64,000 nt of DNA, taken from positions 372,001-436,000 of the forward strand of contig NZ_CP140255.1 of NCBI RefSeq assembly GCF_034479615.1, read 5' to 3'. This document shows, in pieces, positions 57,110 through 64,000 of the stretch (position 1 is the first letter of the stretch; each line of letters begins with the position of its first letter). A program made the position numbers and the translations under genes. This DNA is from Vreelandella neptunia (lineage in GTDB: Bacteria > Pseudomonadota > Gammaproteobacteria > Pseudomonadales > Halomonadaceae). The notes below the pieces were generated by a model. The model was not told where the DNA came from and searched no databases. It was given only the letters and a program-made list of their open reading frames with translations.

Positions 57110-57613
57110 ATGATGCGTAGACTAACAGCGGTGGTATGCCTGTTGGGCGCGATGATTTTGCCCGCTCACGCGGCAGAAGTAGCGGTATTAGACTGGCGAG
57201 CAGCATTGATGAATACCCAGTCGGCACAGGCCTCAATGAGTACTCTGGAAGGGCAGATCGGCAATCAGCAGCGTGAAGCACAGAACCTGGGTAATGAGCT
57301 ACAGCAATTACAGCAGCGTTTGCAGAACGAAGGCGAAACCATGGCTCAGTCTCAGCGTGAGTCGCTGATTAGCGAACTACAAGAGAAGGGCAGTCGTTTT
57401 GAGCAGCTTCGCCGGGAAGTCATGCAGGCCCAGCAGAGCTCTGAGCAGCAGTTTTTAGAAAGCGCTGAACCGAAGTTAGAGCAAGCCGTCGCTCAGGTAC
57501 TGGAACGCCACGGTATTGATGTACTGGTTGAGCCCCAGGGCGTACTGCACTCAGGTGTGGATCTGCCCAATGTGACCGACGAAGTCACGCAGATTTTTGA
57601 TACCCTGAACTAA
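57110..57613 (+). CDS. skp: Periplasmic chaperone Skp (OmpH family)
   Basis: Holds unfolded outer-membrane proteins on their way to BamA. The 167-residue protein has a signal peptide (MMRRLTAVVCLLGAMILPAHA, then AEVAVLDWRAALMNT) and a long coiled coil (about 45-120) forming the jellyfish tentacles (QREAQNLGNELQQLQQRLQNEGE, LQEKGSRFEQLRREVMQAQQ). The fold closes with VLERHGIDVLVEPQGVLHSG. GGAG precedes tandem ATGs at 57110 and 57113; either could be used. Confidence 0.93.
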   Translation: MMRRLTAVVCLLGAMILPAHAAEVAVLDWRAALMNTQSAQASMSTLEGQIGNQQREAQNLGNELQQLQQRLQNEGETMAQSQRESLISELQEKGSRFEQLRREVMQAQQSSEQQFLESAEPKLEQAVAQVLERHGIDVLVEPQGVLHSGVDLPNVTDEVTQIFDTLN

Positions 57614-57666
57614 ATTTAAACGATGATTGGTGTGGCTTGACCACACCAAAGCTTCCCTGGGCTCCC

Positions 57667-58701
57667 ATGACGCACGCTTCTCACCACCTAACCCTCGCAG
57701 ACATTGCGCGCCAATTGGACATTGCCGTTAGCGGCAACGCCCAGCAGCCGATACGTGGCTTGGCGACGTTAAAAGAAGCGCAGCCGGATCAAGTCGCTTT
57801 TCTGGCCAATCGCGCCTACCTGAAAGATCTGGCGACGACCAAGGCGGCCGCTGTATTACTGCACCCTGAGCACGGTAAACACTGCCCGGTACCTCGCCTG
57901 GAAATCGATAACCCTTACCTGGGCTATGCCAAGCTATCGCAGCTGTTTGACCCGCTGCCTGCCCGCGACGTCGTCGGTATTCACCCCACGGCGGTAGTGG
58001 CGGAAGACGTTAAACTAGGCGCTGATGTCTGCATTCAAGCTCATGCAGTGATTGAGTCTGGCGTAGTGCTGGGCGACCGCGTAGCGATTGGAGCAGGGAG
58101 CGTGGTTGGGGCCGACAGCATTATCGGCGAAGCAACGCGGCTGCATGCCAATGTCACGGTGTGCCATGGTGTGGTGGTAGGTAAGCGAGTCATCCTGCAA
58201 AGTGGCTGTGTTATCGGCGGTGACGGATTTGGTTTCGCCCACGACGGTGCTGGCTGGCATAAAATTGCGCAGCTGGGAGGCGTTGTGCTGGGCGATGACG
58301 TTGAGGTGGGCAGTTGCTCCAGCATCGATCGGGGCGCACTGGGTGATACGGTGATTGGTGATGACGTCAAAATCGATAGTCAGGTACAAATTGCTCATAA
58401 CGTCATCATTGGCGATCACAGCGCCTTAGCGGGCTGTGTGGGCATTGCCGGCTCTACCAAGGTCGGTAAACACTGCATGCTGGGTGGCGGCGTTGGTTTG
58501 TCCGGCCATCTAACGATTTGCGATGGCGTTCAGGTGACGGGAATGAGCTTGGTGACAAACTCAATCCATGAACCGGGGGTCTACTCCTCAGGTACCGGCG
58601 CTATGGCCAATACCCAGTGGCGTAAAAACGCGGTGCGTTTTAAACAGCTCGATGATATCGCTAAGCGCCTAGCAAGATTGGAAAAAAAACAGCGTGATTG
58701 A
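57667..58701 (+). CDS. lpxD: UDP-3-O-(3-hydroxyacyl)glucosamine N-acyltransferase
   Basis: Third step of lipid A synthesis. The 344-residue protein has the N-terminal uridine-binding domain (TLADIARQLDIAVSG, DQVAFLANRAYLKDLATTKAAAVLL) and a left-handed beta-helix of hexapeptides (GADVCIQAHAVIESGVVLGDRVAIGAGSVVG). The catalytic His region is GGDGFGFAHDGAGWHKI. A C-terminal helix (KQLDDIAKRLARLEKKQ) completes it. ATG 57667 is preferred; the frame extends to 57637 without a ribosome site. Confidence 0.96.
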   Translation: MTHASHHLTLADIARQLDIAVSGNAQQPIRGLATLKEAQPDQVAFLANRAYLKDLATTKAAAVLLHPEHGKHCPVPRLEIDNPYLGYAKLSQLFDPLPARDVVGIHPTAVVAEDVKLGADVCIQAHAVIESGVVLGDRVAIGAGSVVGADSIIGEATRLHANVTVCHGVVVGKRVILQSGCVIGGDGFGFAHDGAGWHKIAQLGGVVLGDDVEVGSCSSIDRGALGDTVIGDDVKIDSQVQIAHNVIIGDHSALAGCVGIAGSTKVGKHCMLGGGVGLSGHLTICDGVQVTGMSLVTNSIHEPGVYSSGTGAMANTQWRKNAVRFKQLDDIAKRLARLEKKQRD

Positions 58702-58733
58702 TTTATGCTGAATGAAATTTACCTGCCACTGAC

Positions 58734-58761
58734 TTGAGGCTGAATAGCAGCAGGTTATAAT
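58734..58761 (+). promoter_or_regulatory. Candidate promoter of fabZ-lpxA-lpxB-rnhB(-dnaE)
   Basis: TTGAGG, 16-bp spacer, perfect TATAAT, about 80 bp before the fabZ ATG. It would let fabZ and lipid A genes be transcribed independently of the upstream superoperon. Confidence 0.65.
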
Positions 58762-58840
58762 CCACTGCTTTTTGGCCAGCAGGGGTGCTGGTATTTGCCT
58801 GAGAGTCATTAGGCGTTTTGTTATTTTAGAGGTCGCTACG

Positions 58841-59284
58841 ATGGTTATGGATATCAATGAAATTCGCGAGTACTTGCCCCACCGCTACCCTTTTTTGCTG
58901 GTGGATCGAGTAACGGAACTAGCCATCGGTGAATCCATCGTTGCGTACAAGAATGTCAGCATCAACGAGCCGTTTTTCAACGGCCATTTTCCACATCACC
59001 CGATTATGCCTGGTGTGCTGGTGATTGAAGCACTGGCCCAAGTTTGCGGTATTCTCGGCTTTAAAACGGTCAATAAACTGCCCGCCGATGGCTATGTATA
59101 CTATCTGGTAGGCAGTGACAAGGTGCGCTTTAAGCGCCCGGTAATGCCGGGTGACAAGCTCACCTTAGAGGCCGACGTGATTAAAGGTAAACGCGGTATT
59201 TGGAAATTTGCATGCCGTGCCTCGGTTGACGGTGAGCTGGCCTGCGAAGCGGAAATTATTTGTGCCGAGAGGAAGGTGGCTTGA
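58841..59284 (+). CDS. fabZ: 3-hydroxyacyl-[acyl-carrier-protein] dehydratase FabZ
   Basis: Dehydrates 3-hydroxyacyl-ACP in fatty-acid elongation and competes with LpxA/LpxC for the 3-hydroxymyristoyl pool. The 147-residue hotdog protein has [17 protein letters not shown], the active-site His in [22 protein letters not shown] with the catalytic Glu, and [23 protein letters not shown] 7 nt upstream fixes ATG 58841. The stop overlaps the lpxA TTG start. Confidence 0.97.
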   Translation: MVMDINEIREYLPHRYPFLLVDRVTELAIGESIVAYKNVSINEPFFNGHFPHHPIMPGVLVIEALAQVCGILGFKTVNKLPADGYVYYLVGSDKVRFKRPVMPGDKLTLEADVIKGKRGIWKFACRASVDGELACEAEIICAERKVA

Positions 59285-60048
59285 TACATCCTACTGCACT
59301 GGTCGACCCGACGGCGCGCCTTGCCGACGACGTTGAGGTAGGCCCTTTTAGCATTATCGGCCCCGGCGTCACGATCGGCGCGGGCTCGGTAATTGGCCCC
59401 CATGTGGTGGTTAAAGGCCCCACCACGCTGGGTGAGCGCACGCGTATCTTTCAGTTCGCCTCGGTAGGCGAAGACTGTCAGGACAAAAAGTACGCAGGTG
59501 AGCCCACTCGGTTAGTGATGGGGGACGATAATGTGATTCGCGAAGGCGCCACGATTCACCGAGGCACCGTTCAGGATCGCAGCGAGACCACTGTTGGTTC
59601 GCGCAACCTGTTTATGGCCTATGTACATGTGGGCCATGACTGCGTAATTGGTAACGACTGCATTTTAGCCAATCAGGTTACCTTGGCAGGGCACGTCACC
59701 GTCGGTGATCATGCCATTCTGGGTGGTTTGGCCGCAGTGCACCAGTTCTGTCATTTTGGCGATCACGCCATGGCCGGTGGTGGCTCGATTATCACCAAGG
59801 ACACGCCTGCCTATATCATGATTAACGGCAACCCTGCCGAAGCGCGTGGCCTCAACCTGGTGGGGTTAAAGCGACGAGGTTTTAGCCGCGAAGCGATTAA
59901 TGCCTTAACCGCCGCCTATAAAATGGTCTATCGCCAAGGGCTGACCACTGAGCAAGCGCTTGCCGAAATGCGCAGCCGCTTTGAGCTACCCGAAGTCGAG
60001 CATTTTGCCGCCTCCATTGAGCGTTCTACCCGCGGAATCACCCGTTAA
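59281..60048 (+). CDS. lpxA: Acyl-[ACP]-UDP-N-acetylglucosamine O-acyltransferase
   Basis: First step of lipid A synthesis. The 255-residue left-handed beta-helix protein starts [26 protein letters not shown]. The catalytic His is in [37 protein letters not shown] and the chain-length and UDP-contact region in [22 protein letters not shown]. The start is probably TTG 59281 (AGGAAGG just upstream), overlapping the fabZ stop as TTGA; the frame from 59260 would add 7 residues. Confidence 0.96.
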   Translation: MIHPTALVDPTARLADDVEVGPFSIIGPGVTIGAGSVIGPHVVVKGPTTLGERTRIFQFASVGEDCQDKKYAGEPTRLVMGDDNVIREGATIHRGTVQDRSETTVGSRNLFMAYVHVGHDCVIGNDCILANQVTLAGHVTVGDHAILGGLAAVHQFCHFGDHAMAGGGSIITKDTPAYIMINGNPAEARGLNLVGLKRRGFSREAINALTAAYKMVYRQGLTTEQALAEMRSRFELPEVEHFAASIERSTRGITR

Positions 60049-60065
60049 CCCATGCTAATCATTTT

Positions 60066-61238
60066 ATGAGCCTGCAACGTGTCTATCTCGTGGCTGGGGA
60101 GCTCTCCGGCGATATCCTCGGCGCTGGGCTGATGCGCGAACTTAAAGCACGCCACCCTGGCGTCGAGTTTCGTGGTATCGGCGGGCCACGGATGCAGGCG
60201 GAAGGCATGGAGAGCCGCTTCCCTTTAGAGACCCTCGCGGTAATGGGGCTGGTTGAGGTGCTTAAGCACCTCCCCGAGCTGATCCGTGTACGGCGCACCC
60301 TAAAAGCCGAAGCGCTGGCCTGGCAGCCGGATATTATGCTCGGCATCGATGCGCCTGACTTCAATTTAGGCCTGGAACGCCAGCTCCGTGAAGCGGGCAT
60401 TACCACCGCCCACTACGTAAGCCCTTCCGTATGGGCGTGGCGCCAGGGGCGGGTAAAAGGCATCGCTAAATCGGTAGACGGCATGCTAACACTGCTCCCT
60501 TTTGAAGCCGCCTTCTATCGCGAACACCGTGTCCCCGTCGCCTTTGTGGGTCACCCCTTGGCTGACGAAATGCCGCTGGAAAATGACCGTGCTGCGACCC
60601 GCCAAGCGCTGGAGCTGGCGCCTGATAGCCAAGTGTTGGCGCTGTTGCCCGGTTCCCGGGCCAATGAAATTCGCTTTTTGGGTGATACTTTTCTCAACGC
60701 GGCCGAACAGCTCTGCCAGCGCCACCCCGCGCTGCAGGTGGTGATTCCGGCGGCCACTGCTGATCGCCGCCGTGAAATCAGCGCACTGCTGGCTAATTAC
60801 CCGTTACTGGCTGAGCGAATTACGCTGCTGGATAGTCAGGCCCGTGAAGCCATGGTAGCGAGCGATGTGGTGCTGCTGGCCTCAGGCACCGCCGCGCTGG
60901 AAGCCATGCTGTGCCACCGCACCATGCTAGTGGCCTACAAAATGGCCCCAGCCACCCACTGGCTGGCTAAACGAATGGTGAAAACCCAGTGGGTATCGCT
61001 GCCCAATTTGATTGCCCAGGAAACGCTGGTGCCCGAACTCATTCAAGACGCTGCCTCGCCGGAGGCGATTGCCGACCAGCTCAGCGCCATGCTGGCGGAC
61101 GAAGATAGCCGCCACGCCCTGGAAGCGCGCTTTGCCCAGATGCACGCCACCCTCCAGCGCAACGCCAGCCGTCGCGCCGCCGAGGCAGTAAGCCTGTTGG
61201 TCGCGGGGCAGCCGCTGGAGAGTGTTGATGGCCATTAA
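60066..61238 (+). CDS. lpxB: Lipid-A-disaccharide synthase
   Basis: GT19 glycosyltransferase joining UDP-2,3-diacylglucosamine and lipid X. The 390-residue protein shows [21 protein letters not shown] (5-25), [77 protein letters not shown] and [18 protein letters not shown]. It lies 17 bp after lpxA and overlaps rnhB by 11 bases. Confidence 0.97.
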   Translation: MSLQRVYLVAGELSGDILGAGLMRELKARHPGVEFRGIGGPRMQAEGMESRFPLETLAVMGLVEVLKHLPELIRVRRTLKAEALAWQPDIMLGIDAPDFNLGLERQLREAGITTAHYVSPSVWAWRQGRVKGIAKSVDGMLTLLPFEAAFYREHRVPVAFVGHPLADEMPLENDRAATRQALELAPDSQVLALLPGSRANEIRFLGDTFLNAAEQLCQRHPALQVVIPAATADRRREISALLANYPLLAERITLLDSQAREAMVASDVVLLASGTAALEAMLCHRTMLVAYKMAPATHWLAKRMVKTQWVSLPNLIAQETLVPELIQDAASPEAIADQLSAMLADEDSRHALEARFAQMHATLQRNASRRAAEAVSLLVAGQPLESVDGH

Positions 61239-61875
61239 AGATAGGGTGACAACGCACTGGTTGATCGAGCACAAGGATTTTCCACTATTAGATATTTCTT
61301 ACAGCGGCGAGCGGCTGGCGGGGGTCGATGAAGTAGGCCGAGGGCCACTGATCGGTAGCGTGGTGGCCGCGGCGGTTATTCTCGATCCCGCGCAGCCGAT
61401 TGACGGTCTTACTGACTCTAAAAAGTTGACGGCGCGCAGGCGTGAAGCGCTTGATACACAAATTCGCGAGCGGGCGCTGGCCTTTGCTGTGGCAGAAGCC
61501 AGCGCAGCGGAAGTGGATGCGCTGAATATTTACCACGCCACCCACTTGGCCATGCGTCGCGCCATTGATGCGCTGGCACCGTCGGCGGAATATCTACTCG
61601 TGGATGGCAACAAATTACCTAGCCATCGGCTGCCCGGCCAGGCCGTGGTGAAGGGCGATTCACGCCACTGTGCCATTGCCGCGGCGTCGATTTTGGCCAA
61701 GGTCGCTCGTGACGCGCAGATGGTCGCCTTGGATGAGTGCTATCCTGAGTATGGTTTTGCGCGCCATAAAGGCTACCCGACAAAAGAGCACCTGACGGCG
61801 CTTGCAGCTCACGGGCCACTGGCCGAACATCGTCGTAGCTTCGCGCCTGTGCAGCGCCAGTTGGCGCTGCTTTAA
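61228..61875 (+). CDS. rnhB: Ribonuclease HII
   Basis: Removes RNA from RNA/DNA hybrids and single ribonucleotides from DNA. ATG 61228 (GGAG 7 nt upstream) gives 215 residues. The catalytic Asp34-Glu35 are in [67 protein letters not shown] and [15 protein letters not shown] follow. It sits between lpxB and dnaE as in other gammaproteobacteria. Confidence 0.97.
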   Translation: MAIKDRVTTHWLIEHKDFPLLDISYSGERLAGVDEVGRGPLIGSVVAAAVILDPAQPIDGLTDSKKLTARRREALDTQIRERALAFAVAEASAAEVDALNIYHATHLAMRRAIDALAPSAEYLLVDGNKLPSHRLPGQAVVKGDSRHCAIAAASILAKVARDAQMVALDECYPEYGFARHKGYPTKEHLTALAAHGPLAEHRRSFAPVQRQLALL

Positions 61876-61910
61876 CTTTTATCTTCATCTAGCGTTTTGC
61901 TGAGAGTCCC

Positions 61911-64000
61911 ATGACGGTTCCGTTCGTTCATTTACGTTTGCACAGTGAATACTCCCTGGTCGATGGCTTAGTGAAGCTAAAGTCGCTGGTCAGCACCACG
62001 GCTGAACGGGCGATGCCAGCGCTGGCCTTGACCGATGAAACCAACCTGTTCGGCCTGGTGAAGTTCTACAAAGCCGCCCAGGGGGCGGGGTTGAAGCCGA
62101 TTATTGGCAGCGATTTATGGCTCCATAACCCCCACGACGAGTCCCACCCTTACCGGCTAACGCTGCTGGCGATGAACGATGTGGGCTATCGCAACCTGAC
62201 CGAGTTGATCTCGAAAGGGTGGACGCATGGTCAACGTCAGGGGCGCGCCATTCTCGATAAACAGTGGGTGCTGGAACAGAGCGAAGGCTTGATTGCGCTC
62301 TCCGGCGCCCGGGAGGGTGAGATTGGCCGCCACCTGCTATCTGATCACGAACAGGATGCGCGGGTGCTGCTCGAAGAGTGGCAGGCGGCATTTCCCGAGC
62401 GCTTTTATCTAGAGTTGATTCGCACCGGGCGTCCGCTGGAAGAGGCCTGCGTTCACGCCAGCGTCAAGCTGGCCATTGAGACAGGCACGCCAGTGGTGGC
62501 GACCAATGACGTGCGCTTTCTTGAGCGCGAAGATTATTGGGCCCACGAGACCCGCGTCGCCATCGGTGAAGGTAAAGCGCTGGACGACCCGCGCCGGGAA
62601 CGCCGCTACACCGAAGAGCAGTACTTAAAAAGCCCCGACGAGATGGCGGCGCTGTTTGCCGATATCCCCGAAGCGCTGGAAAACAGCGTGATGATCGCCG
62701 AGCGCTGCAGCGTGGATGTGCGCCTGGGCGAGATTTTCCTGCCCGAGTTCGGCATTCCCGAAGGGATGACCCAGGATGAATTCTTCCGCAAGGTCTCCCA
62801 TGACGGTTTAACCGAGCGGTTGGATTTTCTATTTCCCGCTGAACGCTACCCCCGCGACAGCGAAGAGTACCAGGCGATCGACCAGCGCTACCGCGACCGG
62901 CTGGAGTTCGAGCTCAACGTTATTATCCAGATGGGGTTCCCCGGCTACTTCCTGATCGTGATGGACTTTATCCAGTGGGCCAAGGACAACCGCGTGCCGG
63001 TAGGCCCGGGGCGTGGTTCCGGTGCTGGTTCGCTGGTGGCCTACGCGCAAAAGATCACTGACTTAGACCCGATTGGCTACGACCTGCTGTTCGAGCGCTT
63101 TCTTAACCCTGAGCGTGTCTCCATGCCCGACTTTGACGTCGACTTCTGCATGGAAAAACGCGACAAGGTGATCGAGTACGTAGCCGAGCGCTACGGTCGC
63201 AATGCGGTATCCCAGATTGTCACCTTTGGCACCATGGCGGCGAAGGCCGTGGTGCGCGACGTCGCCCGTGCCCAAGGCCGTCCGTACTCGCTGGGGGACA
63301 AACTCTCCAAGCTGATTCCCTTTGAAGTAGGCATGACCCTGGCCAAGGCGATTGAGCAGGAACCCGCGCTCAAAGAGTTTATCGGCAACGATGAAGAGGC
63401 CGAAGAGATCTGGGAGATGGCGCTCAAGCTTGAGGGCACCACCCGGGGCACCGGTAAACACGCCGGTGGCGTGGTCATCGCCCCTACCAAGCTGACGGAT
63501 TTCTCGCCGCTGCTCTGCGATGAAGATGGCTCAGGCTTGGTGGTTCAGTTCGATAAAAACGATATTGAAGAGGCCGGGCTGGTCAAGTTCGACTTTCTGG
63601 GCCTGCGGACGCTGACGATTATCGACTGGGCGCTGGAGATGGTCGATAAGGTGCGCAGCGTTAACGGCCAGGATCCGCTCAACATCGACAGCATCCCGCT
63701 GGATGATGCGCCCACCTTCGAGATGCTCAAGCGCGCCGAAACCACGGCGGTCTTCCAGCTTGAGTCCCGCGGCATGAAGGAACTGATCAAGCGCCTGCTG
63801 CCCGACTCCCTGGACGACATGATCGCCCTGGTGGCACTGTTCCGCCCCGGCCCACTGCAGTCGGGCATGGTCGACGACTTTATCAACCGTAAGCACGGCC
63901 GGGCTGAAGTCTCTTATCCACACCCGGATTACCAGCACGAGCTGTTGAAACCTGTCTTGGCGCCCACCTACGGCATCATTCTCTACCAAGAGCAGGTCAT
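61911..64000 (+). CDS. dnaE: DNA polymerase III alpha subunit (3' truncated by window edge)
   Basis: Replicative polymerase catalytic subunit. About 696 of the expected roughly 1160 residues are inside the window, and the frame is open to the edge. The N-terminal PHP domain begins [19 protein letters not shown]. The palm includes [15 protein letters not shown] and the catalytic [34 protein letters not shown] and [35 protein letters not shown] are also typical. The start is ATG 61911, 35 bp after rnhB, with GAGAG upstream. Confidence 0.97.
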   Translation, partial: MTVPFVHLRLHSEYSLVDGLVKLKSLVSTTAERAMPALALTDETNLFGLVKFYKAAQGAGLKPIIGSDLWLHNPHDESHPYRLTLLAMNDVGYRNLTELISKGWTHGQRQGRAILDKQWVLEQSEGLIALSGAREGEIGRHLLSDHEQDARVLLEEWQAAFPERFYLELIRTGRPLEEACVHASVKLAIETGTPVVATNDVRFLEREDYWAHETRVAIGEGKALDDPRRERRYTEEQYLKSPDEMAALFADIPEALENSVMIAERCSVDVRLGEIFLPEFGIPEGMTQDEFFRKVSHDGLTERLDFLFPAERYPRDSEEYQAIDQRYRDRLEFELNVIIQMGFPGYFLIVMDFIQWAKDNRVPVGPGRGSGAGSLVAYAQKITDLDPIGYDLLFERFLNPERVSMPDFDVDFCMEKRDKVIEYVAERYGRNAVSQIVTFGTMAAKAVVRDVARAQGRPYSLGDKLSKLIPFEVGMTLAKAIEQEPALKEFIGNDEEAEEIWEMALKLEGTTRGTGKHAGGVVIAPTKLTDFSPLLCDEDGSGLVVQFDKNDIEEAGLVKFDFLGLRTLTIIDWALEMVDKVRSVNGQDPLNIDSIPLDDAPTFEMLKRAETTAVFQLESRGMKELIKRLLPDSLDDMIALVALFRPGPLQSGMVDDFINRKHGRAEVSYPHPDYQHELLKPVLAPTYGIILYQEQV

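Overview
The window is a 64 kb, gene-dense chromosomal segment of a gammaproteobacterium, most likely a Halomonas/Vreelandella-type member of the Halomonadaceae. That placement is an inference. It rests on moderately high GC, on protein sequences that look halomonad or pseudomonad in style, and on gene order: dapC-glnD-map | rpsB-tsf-pyrH-frr-uppS-cdsA-dxr-rseP-bamA-skp-lpxD-fabZ-lpxA-lpxB-rnhB-dnaE, argB-algC-dut-coaBC | radC-rpmB-rpmG-mutM, and ftsY-ftsE-ftsX-rpoH. No phage, IS element, CRISPR array, rRNA or tRNA gene was seen. Both ends cut genes: rimM on the left and dnaE on the right.

Layout. 1-8.3 kb (+): rimM-trmD-rplS, then xerD-dsbC-hom-thrC-recJ (translation/tRNA modification, recombination, disulfide isomerisation, threonine synthesis). 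8.4-15 kb is the most accessory-looking part: an Rpn-family PD-(D/E)XK protein, a YitT-like membrane protein, a cueR-like/copA copper-efflux operon on the minus strand with a perfect MerR-type operator and a 23-codon mini-ORF coupled to the copA stop, and a FadL-family porin. 15-21.5 kb (+): prfB with its programmed +1 frameshift, lysS, a small acidic protein, an MFS exporter, bolA, a HolD-like gene and rimI. 21.5-26.7 kb: zapB and rsmD (-), then ftsY-ftsE-ftsX and rpoH (+). 26.8-31.6 kb (-): slmA, argB, algC, dut, coaBC. 31.8-38.5 kb: radC, rpmB-rpmG-mutM, rlmI, a thioesterase and ald (+), slyX (-), and a membrane-anchored cold-shock-domain protein (+). 38.6-46.6 kb (-): a lysine/diaminopimelate block (small unknown, dapE, dapD, arsC/yffB-like, dapC), then glnD and map. 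46.9-64 kb (+): the rpsB-to-dnaE superoperon for translation, isoprenoid and phospholipid precursors, outer-membrane assembly and lipid A.

Most genes are housekeeping; the unusual signals lie between them. (1) A 154-bp nested inverted-repeat element between glnD and dapC (42951-43104) could fold into a long branched RNA and lies upstream of a separate dapC promoter, so it is neither an ordinary terminator nor a dapC leader. (2) Many spacers are made of short, diverged tandem repeats (12, 14, 15, 16 bp; the largest is 5 x 16 bp at 41203-41282), several reaching into Shine-Dalgarno sites or stop codons. (3) REP-like palindromic repeats fill the mutM-rlmI gap. (4) The copper locus has a regulator with an atypical metal loop and what may be the remnant of a cupredoxin gene. 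(5) FtsY carries a pure 22-copy hexanucleotide repeat encoding (Pro-Glu)22.

All gene names come from reading motifs and gene order by eye; no database search was run.
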